From: Sulfurovum sp.
GTDB lineage: Bacteria; Campylobacterota; Campylobacteria; Campylobacterales; Sulfurovaceae
NCBI GenBank assembly: GCA_015661535.1
Contig: DQVY01000272.1
Span: forward strand, 1-5,039
Reading direction: 5' to 3'
DNA length: 5,039 bases
In this document: one piece after another, positions 1 through 5,039 of the stretch
How positions within the stretch are numbered: the first letter of the stretch is position 1
Layout of the letters: every line of letters begins with the position of its first letter
The notes under the pieces: generated by a model
Database searches by the model: none
The model's input: only the letters and a program-made list of their open reading frames with translations
What the model was told of the DNA's origin: nothing
Position numbers and translations under genes: made by a program

Positions 1-2110
1 CACACACACGTGAACGCAAGGCATCATCTTCACTTAAACCTTTTGCAATCATATGTAAACTTTTATCTTTAATGGTTTTACCCATAGGATTGATGCGTGT
101 ACAGTAAGCCAAAAGTTTAAAAGGCACTCCCAGTGATCCAGTAGCCAAGTTGCTGAATATACCTCTAAAGGCTTCATCAATTTTTCCAAAAGCATCTTCT
201 ACGGCGACTTCAAGCAAATATTCATCACTCTGTGGTCTGCCGTCAATCTCAAATCGCTTAAGTGCTGCGGTAATGAAGTACATATGAGCCAATATATCAC
301 CGAAACGACCAGAGACTGACTCCCTGCGTTTAAGTGTTCCTCCGAGCATTCCCATGGTAATATCGGAAAACAAGGCAAATTTTGCAGAGGCCCATGCAAG
401 CTTTTGTTCATAACGTCTGGCCTTTCCTTTGCTTACTGTTGTATGCGCATAGCCACGGGTCAGTCCCATGACACAGGCTCGGGCTTTGTTACGTACGACA
501 TGTCCTATATGGGTAAAAAAAAGGGTATCAAATGTTTTGACATCCCCTGCTTCCAATGCTTCAATTTGTGCATAAGCATAAGGATGACAACGTATCATCC
601 CCTGTCCAAACATAATGAGCGTACGGGTCATAATGTTCGCACCCTCCACTGTAATAGCCACAGGAGCACCAAAATAAGCATGAGCCAACAAGTTACGAGG
701 CCCTCTACTTATGGCTGCACCACCTTGTATGTCCATAGCATCAAGTATATTCTTTCTAAACATCTCTGTACTCTCATACTTCATAATGGCATTGGCAACA
801 GCAGGTTTTTTACCATCATTGATGGCACCTAAGGTAAAGGTCTTTGCCGCATCAAGCATATAGGTACTCGCACCCAATCGTCCAAGCACTTCAGCAATAC
901 CTTCAAACTTTGCGATGCTCAGTCCAAACTGATACCGTACCACAGAGTAAGTAGAAGCTACATAAGTAGCCAACTTAGAGCCGCCCGTACTTGTACTCGG
1001 AAGTGAGATACCGCGACCCACAGCCAAAGACTCCATAAGCATTTGCCAGCCATTGCCTAGACCAGACTCTCCACCAATGACATCATCAACGCTTATGATA
1101 ACATTTTTACCGATGAGCGGCGCATTGACAAAGGGTACATTAAGCGGGTCATGCCTACGTGTCTGGTCAATGCCTTTTCTCTCCGCATCTACCAAGGCAC
1201 AGGTAATACCCCACTCCACTTCTTTACCCAGTAGCTTTTCAGGATCTTTAAGTACAAAAGCAAGCCCGATCACTGTGGCTATGGAGGCAAGGGTAATGTA
1301 GCGTTTTTCAAAGTTTAAACGTATTTTTATTTCTCCCTCTTCATCTTTAAATACCACACCCTCAGACTGTATGGAACCAGCATCTGAACCTGCTTCAGGT
1401 TCAGTGAGTGCAAAACATGGGATGTCTCGTCCGTCTGCAAGTCTAGGTAAGTAGTGATCTTTTTGAGCATCAAGACCATAATGTAAAATGAGTTCAGCAG
1501 GTCCTAGTGAGTTAGGTACCATGACGCTAATGGCAAGCACTTGAGAATGTGAAGCGAGTTTTTCGATGACACAGGAATGCCCATAAGCAGAGAAACCAAG
1601 GCCTCCATACGCTTTGGGGATGATCATGCCTAAAAACTTCTTCTCCTTGAGGTACTGCCATACCTCTTTAGGCAGATCACGCGTTTCGAACACTTCCCAG
1701 TCAGAAGTCATGGCACAAACTTCGTTGACCTCATTATCTATAAATGCTTGTTCTTCTTCGCTAAGTGTCGGATAAGGATTAGAAAATATTTTCTGGAAGT
1801 CAGGCTTCCCAGAAAACAACTCTCCTTCTACCCACACATCTCCCGCCCTAAGCGCGGTCTTTTCTGTATCAGATATTTTAGGAAGAAATCCGTTTTTTTC
1901 TATGAATTTAAAAAGATTACTTGTGATCACTTTGACGCGTGTAGGTTTATGTACAAATACCACTGCAAGAACGATAGAAATTACCCACCACAGTACCGAA
2001 GCCCCCGTACCAAGCAATAGTACACCTAAAGCCACAAACCACGCCGACAATGGAACAGCGAAATATGCCAAGGCTAAAGATATGAGAAGAATTGAGAGGA
2101 AAAGAGTCAT
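1..2110 (-). CDS. fadE: FadE-type long-form acyl-CoA dehydrogenase, C-terminus cut by the window edge
   Basis: Acyl-CoA dehydrogenase for the first step of fatty acid beta-oxidation: FAD-dependent formation of the trans-2-enoyl-CoA, with electrons passed to an electron-transfer partner. I translated the minus strand by hand from ATG at 2110 and found 703 codons without a stop, so the frame is intact and runs off the left edge. Residues 1-54 are strongly hydrophobic (two or three membrane-anchoring segments), as in E. coli FadE. Next come WVEGELFSGKPD, PNSLGPAEL, IPCFALTEPEAGSDAG (LTEPEAGSD at about 235-243), VGRGISLPS, DIQGGAA (Q462) and VEGANIMTR. E489 in VEGAN is the expected catalytic base. 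FGQGMIRCHPYA and LGGTLKRRE follow, in the C-terminal DUF1974-type region. E. coli FadE has 814 residues, so roughly 100 are missing. The start is set by AGGAGG (2122-2117) six bases upstream. G+C is visibly higher than in the neighbouring gene. Family assignment is firm; chain-length preference cannot be read from the sequence. Confidence 0.95.
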   Translation of the reverse strand, partial: MTLFLSILLISLALAYFAVPLSAWFVALGVLLLGTGASVLWWVISIVLAVVFVHKPTRVKVITSNLFKFIEKNGFLPKISDTEKTALRAGDVWVEGELFSGKPDFQKIFSNPYPTLSEEEQAFIDNEVNEVCAMTSDWEVFETRDLPKEVWQYLKEKKFLGMIIPKAYGGLGFSAYGHSCVIEKLASHSQVLAISVMVPNSLGPAELILHYGLDAQKDHYLPRLADGRDIPCFALTEPEAGSDAGSIQSEGVVFKDEEGEIKIRLNFEKRYITLASIATVIGLAFVLKDPEKLLGKEVEWGITCALVDAERKGIDQTRRHDPLNVPFVNAPLIGKNVIISVDDVIGGESGLGNGWQMLMESLAVGRGISLPSTSTGGSKLATYVASTYSVVRYQFGLSIAKFEGIAEVLGRLGASTYMLDAAKTFTLGAINDGKKPAVANAIMKYESTEMFRKNILDAMDIQGGAAISRGPRNLLAHAYFGAPVAITVEGANIMTRTLIMFGQGMIRCHPYAYAQIEALEAGDVKTFDTLFFTHIGHVVRNKARACVMGLTRGYAHTTVSKGKARRYEQKLAWASAKFALFSDITMGMLGGTLKRRESVSGRFGDILAHMYFITAALKRFEIDGRPQSDEYLLEVAVEDAFGKIDEAFRGIFSNLATGSLGVPFKLLAYCTRINPMGKTIKDKSLHMIAKGLSEDDALRSRVC

Positions 2111-2116
2111 TGTACG

Positions 2117-2122
2117 CCTCCT
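2117..2122 (-). promoter_or_regulatory. Strong ribosome binding site of fadE
   Basis: The minus strand reads AGGAGG followed by CGTACA and then ATG, a perfect Shine-Dalgarno core at six-base spacing. It fixes the fadE start at 2110. Its first three bases (2122-2120) are also the last bases of the 3' arm of the inverted repeat at 2120-2155, so a hairpin in the leader RNA would cover half of it. Confidence 0.85.
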
Positions 2123-2155
2123 AAAGTTGTTTATATTTTATGATACAACTTTAGG
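2120..2155 (-). promoter_or_regulatory. Perfect 11-bp inverted repeat in the fadE leader (operator or hairpin)
   Basis: CCTAAAGTTGT at 2120-2130 and ACAACTTTAGG at 2145-2155 are exact reverse complements separated by a 14-base, A/T-only-but-one spacer. It sits in the 70-base gap between the c-di-GMP gene and fadE and overlaps the fadE ribosome binding site. No T-run follows either arm on either strand, so a standard intrinsic terminator is unlikely. Two readings remain. It may be a dimeric repressor operator, as for the TetR-family regulators that often control fatty acid degradation genes. It may instead be an mRNA hairpin that limits translation of fadE. On the minus strand the spacer junction contains TATCAT, a fair -10 match; if this is the fadE promoter, transcription would begin inside the 3' arm, the RNA hairpin could not form, and the operator reading would win. 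The function is inference; the symmetry is directly visible. Confidence 0.6.
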
Positions 2156-2171
2156 TGTGGTGTTGGTGTGG
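2154..2171. repeat. Short direct repeat GGTGTGG x2 at 11-base spacing
   Basis: GGTGTGG occurs at 2154-2160 and again at 2165-2171, with TGTT between, just after the c-di-GMP gene stop codon on the minus strand. The 11-base period is about one helical turn, so it could be a tandem protein-binding site, but a 7-bp repeat in a G/T-rich stretch may arise by chance. Confidence 0.35.
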
Positions 2172-2180
2172 AGTCATAGT

Positions 2181-4316
2181 TTATAAATATTTTTCAATAT
2201 CTTTCGCAGATAATGCTTTGTCATAGTAATAGCCTTGAATAAAGTGACAACCATGTTCAACCAATACTTCTTTTTGTGCAATAGTTTCTACACCCTCAGC
2301 AATAACGGTCAAATTTAAACTTTTAGAAAGGGCAAGTATACCTTTTACAATAGCTAGATCTTCTTCATCACTAGGTAGATTTTTTATAAAGGATTTATCT
2401 ATTTTGATAATATCTAGAGGAAGACGTTTAAGATATGAAAGTGAAGAATACCCTGTACCAAAATCATCTATAGCAATTTTTATACCCAATGTATGAAAGA
2501 GGTTCAATAATACGATAGTTTTATCTGGGTTTTTCATCATTTGACTTTCTGTAATTTCTATTTCAAGCCACTCGTGTTTACAGCCAGTTTCCAATAATAA
2601 GCTTTGAAAATAGCTAATAAAATCATTATTTTGCAGTTGTAACATAGAGAAGTTAAGTGCTAATCTTCCAGGGTTCAACCCTCTTTTATACCATAGGGCT
2701 ATTTGTTCCATTCCCTCTTTCATTATCCATTTACCCAAAGGAATGATGAGACCGGTCTCTTCTGCAAGTGGAATGAAAACATCGGGAGAAATAAATTGAT
2801 TATTTTCATCCTTCCATCGTATTAAAGCTTCCATACCTATAAATTCAGCGGTCTGAGTATCTACCTTAAATTTAGGCTGATAATATAATAAAAAGTCCTT
2901 ATTTTTAATAGCTTTATGTAAACTTGACTCTAGTTTCATACGAGCTAAAGATTTTTGCGTCATATCTTCTGTATAAAATTGATAGTTATTGCGTCCCATA
3001 CCTTTAGCTTTGTACATTGCCATATCGGCATTGATTATAAGATCATGCGCATTTTTTGCATCATAAGGATATATAGTAACACCTATACTTACAGTCACAT
3101 ACAAAGTATGGTTATGAATGATAAGAGGTACTTGTAAAGTTTTTATGATTTTTCCAAGAATCTCTGTCACCATCATGATTTCTGAAATATTATCAAGGAA
3201 TATAACAAATTCATCGCCGCCAAAACGAGCGACAGTATCTATAATACGAATACTATCTTTAATTCTTTCACCTACTTCCTTTATAACAAAATCTCCAAAT
3301 GCATGACCAAAAGAATCATTTATATTTTTAAAGTTATCGATATCTACAAATAATACAGCGACTTTAGTGTTATTGCCTTGTGCAAGGTAAAGAGAATGTT
3401 CAAGTCTGTCGATAAAAAGTAGACGATTAGGTAATTGCGTTAAGGCATCATGTGTCGCTTGATATTCTAAGGCATCACGATGAAATTTTAACTTATCTTC
3501 ATTTTCTTTCTTCTGGGTAATATCATAATATGTACCTAATATACCCGTAACTTCTCCATTAAGGTTTTTAAGTGGAACCAAAGAAGTAGTAACCCATCTT
3601 TTGTTGCCTTTTTCATCAGTATAAAACTCTTCATGGTCTAACTTTGCAATACCTGAGTTCATCACTTTTTGGTCTTCATTACTATAATAATTTGCATCAT
3701 CAGTTGACCAGGATAATTGATGATCACTTTTTCCTATAAGTGTGTCAACACTGTTACACTTTGCATCTTTTAAAAAAAGTTTATTGGCACCTAAATATAT
3801 AGATGACCTATTTTTCCAAAATATTCTCAAAGGTACAGTATTAATAATAGTGTTAATTAAATTTGTATTGATCTGCAGTTCATTTTCAAGTTTCTGAACC
3901 AACCCATGTTTTTCACAAGATTTTATAGCATGCAATAGTTTTAAATTTATATGCTTTATGAGGTCCAGAATATTGGCCTCAAGAGGATCATTACACTTAG
4001 TTAATACCAAATAGCCAAAGTCTTCCAATTCAAAAAAATAATAATATATATCACCTATTTTTTCGATAATAAGAACAGAATATTTCTCTTTAAACTGTTC
4101 TTTTACTTTATTTAATATATGTTCATATTCTCTAGTCTCAACTATATTCTCTGTTACATATAATAACTCATAATTATCTGCATTCTTTTTATATAATACA
4201 GAAGAAAAACAATTTAATTTATTGACTATATTTGGTATACATTCATTAAGCATCTCATCTAATTTAAATGTATTCCCCATGGACATATATATATCATGGA
4301 ATAGTAAATAATTCAT
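2181..4316 (-). CDS. GAF-PAS-GGDEF-EAL protein (c-di-GMP synthesis and/or breakdown)
   Basis: A 711-residue signalling enzyme of c-di-GMP turnover, with no membrane segment, so probably cytosolic. Residues about 8-135 look like a divergent GAF domain. Residues about 150-268 form a PAS domain (VPLRIFWKNR, IGKSDHQLSW, LGTYYDITQKK), followed by a short charged linker. The GGDEF domain (about 285-445) has DALTQLPNR, an intact GGDEF at 366-370 and an inhibitory I-site RIID at 357-360, exactly five residues ahead. The EAL domain (about 460-711) keeps EAL at 496-498, LNFS (N555), EIEITES, IDDFGTGYSS (DD 617-618), IKID (K638), EGVE (674-677) and QGY (Q694). Both halves therefore look catalytically competent; which activity dominates, and what ligand the sensor domains bind, cannot be told. 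The start is ATG at 4316: an in-frame TAA lies six bases upstream, so no longer form exists. GGAAAGG upstream is rather far (13 bases). M11 and M13 are alternatives but lack a ribosome binding site. The gene is very AT-rich, most of all in its sensory part. Confidence 0.96.
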   Translation of the reverse strand: MNYLLFHDIYMSMGNTFKLDEMLNECIPNIVNKLNCFSSVLYKKNADNYELLYVTENIVETREYEHILNKVKEQFKEKYSVLIIEKIGDIYYYFFELEDFGYLVLTKCNDPLEANILDLIKHINLKLLHAIKSCEKHGLVQKLENELQINTNLINTIINTVPLRIFWKNRSSIYLGANKLFLKDAKCNSVDTLIGKSDHQLSWSTDDANYYSNEDQKVMNSGIAKLDHEEFYTDEKGNKRWVTTSLVPLKNLNGEVTGILGTYYDITQKKENEDKLKFHRDALEYQATHDALTQLPNRLLFIDRLEHSLYLAQGNNTKVAVLFVDIDNFKNINDSFGHAFGDFVIKEVGERIKDSIRIIDTVARFGGDEFVIFLDNISEIMMVTEILGKIIKTLQVPLIIHNHTLYVTVSIGVTIYPYDAKNAHDLIINADMAMYKAKGMGRNNYQFYTEDMTQKSLARMKLESSLHKAIKNKDFLLYYQPKFKVDTQTAEFIGMEALIRWKDENNQFISPDVFIPLAEETGLIIPLGKWIMKEGMEQIALWYKRGLNPGRLALNFSMLQLQNNDFISYFQSLLLETGCKHEWLEIEITESQMMKNPDKTIVLLNLFHTLGIKIAIDDFGTGYSSLSYLKRLPLDIIKIDKSFIKNLPSDEEDLAIVKGILALSKSLNLTVIAEGVETIAQKEVLVEHGCHFIQGYYYDKALSAKDIEKYL

Positions 4317-4377
4317 AAGTTACTGCTAACCTTTCCGGTATTTTTTATCATTTTAAAAAATTATTATTAGAAATATA

Positions 4378-4383
4378 ATTATA
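4378..4383 (-). promoter_or_regulatory. Candidate -10 box (TATAAT) for the c-di-GMP gene
   Basis: An exact TATAAT on the minus strand, 62 bases before the ATG at 4316. No TG extension and no recognisable -35 hexamer 16-18 bases upstream. In DNA this AT-rich such a hexamer is expected fairly often, so this is a candidate only. Confidence 0.3.
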
Positions 4384-4506
4384 TCTATTTAAGCATTAAT
4401 ACACCGACTAAATATGTCTAAGATTTACGTTATAAATTGATGATTCATTCAAATGTATTTCATCTAAATTTCATTAGAATAGGATATCATTATAAAAATT
4501 ATAATT

Positions 4507-4511
4507 AAAGG
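4507..4511 (+). promoter_or_regulatory. Ribosome binding site supporting a GTG start
   Basis: AAAGG seven bases before GTG at 4519-4521. The first ATG in the frame (4537-4539, residue 7) has only CCCAGATAACAGTA ahead of it and no Shine-Dalgarno match, so the GTG start is preferred. Confidence 0.6.
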
Positions 4512-4518
4512 CTATAAA

Positions 4519-4902
4519 GTGACCCAGATAACAGTAATGGACAAATACCCGGTAAATGAACTGACTATTTCCAAAGAAAAGATCAACTATAAGAATGTTG
4601 ATGAAATATTGGATTATTTAAAAGAAAAAATTGATGCCCACCCTGTTGCAACGTTTATCTCTATTTTTGATCACTATACACATACAAAAGGTTTGGAAGT
4701 AGGAGAGATAAATGAAGATATTTTAGATGCTAAAAATATTATTTTTTGTTTTGGTAAACAGATACCCAATGCAGCGATTATGGCTGTAAGACCGCGTTCT
4801 ATAGCTGTTGTAGAATACAAAGATAACTTTGTGATTACTTTCATGGATGCCCCAAATACACAAGCCCATGAAGCCATGATCTCCTGGGTGGAAAATATTT
4901 AA
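4519..4902 (+). CDS. Conserved protein of unknown function, 127 residues (DUF6858-like)
   Basis: A small soluble protein with no signal peptide or membrane segment. I recognise its style from hypothetical proteins of Campylobacterota, probably the family labelled DUF6858, but this is from memory and no function is known to me. The sequence opens with a short KYPV segment, then an amphipathic helix (NVDEILDYLKEKIDAHP, about 26-42). ATFISIFDHYTHTKG follows (about 44-58, with H52 and H55 close together and H41 just before). Next are AKNIIFCFGKQIPN (71-84), VRPRSIAVVEY (90-100) and FMDAPN (108-113), ending in a helix with a Trp (W123). The alternating strand and helix pattern suggests a compact alpha/beta fold. 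Start is GTG, chosen for the AAAGG at seven-base spacing. It is transcribed away from the c-di-GMP gene and appears to be a single-gene unit, since a hairpin and non-coding DNA follow it. The reading frame is clean and its codon use fits the AT-rich surroundings, so I am confident it is a real gene. Confidence 0.88.
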   Translation: MTQITVMDKYPVNELTISKEKINYKNVDEILDYLKEKIDAHPVATFISIFDHYTHTKGLEVGEINEDILDAKNIIFCFGKQIPNAAIMAVRPRSIAVVEYKDNFVITFMDAPNTQAHEAMISWVENI

Positions 4903-4916
4903 GTTTCAACTTAACT

Positions 4917-4941
4917 CGTTACCACGTTGCACGTGGTAATG
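4917..4941. repeat. REP-like palindrome after the 127-residue gene, possible terminator
   Basis: TTACCACGT (4919-4927) and ACGTGGTAA (4931-4939) pair perfectly around the three-base loop TGC; a G-T and a C-G pair extend the stem to 11. The flanks and core (CTCGTT, CCACG, CGTGG, AATGCATA) resemble a palindrome that I recall in many copies between genes of diverse proteobacteria. It begins 15 bases after the stop codon at 4902, the place of a terminator, but no T-run follows (TGCATATC). It may end or protect the transcript, yet the repeat-element reading explains the sequence better. Copy number in the genome is unknown from this window. Confidence 0.6.
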
Positions 4942-4999
4942 CATATCTTAATTTAAAACAAAACGTCATCTTCTTTTCATAACTCAATTATGATTTGAT

Positions 5000-5031
5000 G
5001 TAGATGTCGGGTTGTCCTCTTCCCGACCTAC
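5000..5031. repeat. Second REP-like hairpin (GTAG..GTCGGG / CCCGACCTAC)
   Basis: GTAG (5000-5003) and GTCGGG (5006-5011) pair with CCCGAC (5022-5027) and CTAC (5028-5031), giving ten pairs with a two-base bulge AT on the left arm and a ten-base loop. GTCGGGTT...CCCGACCTACGC is the style of the dispersed palindromes that accompany REP-associated tyrosine transposases (RAYT, Y1 family) in many proteobacteria. No transposase is present in the window; it could lie just beyond the right edge or elsewhere in the genome. Confidence 0.55.
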
Positions 5032-5039
5032 GCATAAAA

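Larger units (their letters stand above)
4317..4518. promoter_or_regulatory. Divergent AT-rich promoter region between the c-di-GMP gene and the small unknown gene
   Basis: About 200 bases without a credible gene separate two genes that point away from each other, so both promoters should lie here. On the minus strand a perfect TATAAT is at 4383-4378, about 60 bases ahead of the c-di-GMP gene start. It lies within the self-complementary ATATAATTATAT (4373-4384), so it could be read either way. On the plus strand TAGAAT (4475-4480), TATCAT (4485-4490) and TATAAA (4491-4496) are possible -10 boxes for the 127-residue gene. I see no good TTGACA box at proper spacing for any of them. That is tolerable in Campylobacterota, where sigma-70 promoters often lack a clear -35, but the exact assignments are weak. 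Confidence 0.5.
4903..5039. other. Non-coding tail with palindromic elements
   Basis: No credible gene is seen in these 137 bases. They hold two G+C-containing hairpins (4917-4941 and 5000-5031) with an AT-rich stretch between, which itself has a small 6-bp hairpin, TCATAA (4977-4982) and TTATGA (4988-4993) with a five-base loop. The arrangement looks like a cluster of dispersed palindromic repeats between genes rather than a leader or an RNA gene. Confidence 0.55.

Noticed and set aside
1..10. CA dinucleotide repeat at the left edge
   Set aside because: Only ten bases and in frame within fadE, where it encodes alternating Val and Cys next to a segment that aligns with E. coli FadE (RSR).
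404..832. Plus-strand open frame of 142 codons
   Set aside because: It lies entirely opposite the fadE gene, which has clear family motifs here (VEGAN, FGQG, IQGG); the plus-strand product has no recognisable domain and no ribosome binding site.
2120..2155. Intrinsic terminator of the c-di-GMP gene
   Set aside because: The stem is AT-rich and neither strand has a T-run after it; the minus-strand continuation is the fadE ribosome binding site.
1748..2186. Two overlapping plus-strand open frames near the fadE 5' end
   Set aside because: Both are antisense to the N-terminal membrane anchor and early domain of fadE; low-complexity basic products with no family resemblance.
4674..4877. Minus-strand open frame of 67 codons
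   Set aside because: Antisense shadow of the 127-residue gene, without its own ribosome binding site.
4903..5039. CRISPR array or small RNA gene
   Set aside because: The hairpins differ from each other and there is no regular repeat-spacer pattern; no promoter or terminator pair frames an RNA.

Overview
The window looks like a piece of a bacterial chromosome, moderately AT-rich, with three protein genes and no RNA gene, CRISPR array or recognisable transposase. The small right-hand gene resembles a hypothetical-protein family (DUF6858 as I remember it) that I associate with Campylobacterota such as Sulfurovum and Sulfurimonas. A GAF-PAS-GGDEF-EAL protein and AT-rich intergenic DNA fit that group, but the assignment is from memory and tentative.

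Layout: (1) Positions 1-2110, minus strand: a FadE-type long acyl-CoA dehydrogenase. Its start lies at 2110 behind a strong AGGAGG ribosome binding site. Its C-terminal end, probably about 100 residues, runs off the left edge. (2) Positions 2111-2180: a 70-base gap holding a perfect 11-bp inverted repeat whose promoter-proximal-to-gene arm runs into the fadE ribosome binding site, plus a short G/T-rich direct repeat. (3) Positions 2181-4316, minus strand: a 711-residue cytosolic c-di-GMP enzyme with intact GGDEF, I-site and EAL motifs behind GAF-like and PAS sensory domains. (4) Positions 4317-4518: a divergent, very AT-rich promoter region. (5) Positions 4519-4902, plus strand: a 127-residue conserved protein of unknown function, starting at GTG. 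(6) Positions 4903-5039: non-coding tail with two compact hairpins that look like dispersed palindromic (REP-like) elements.

How the parts may work together: the c-di-GMP gene and fadE lie in the same direction 70 bases apart and could be partly co-transcribed, but the inverted repeat just before fadE suggests separate control of fadE, either as a repressor operator or as a hairpin over its ribosome binding site. fadE is clearly richer in G+C than the c-di-GMP gene beside it, which suggests different histories. I see no convincing evidence for a wholly new multi-gene system. The most checkable novelties are the fadE leader palindrome, the palindromic repeats at the right end and the uncharacterised small protein.
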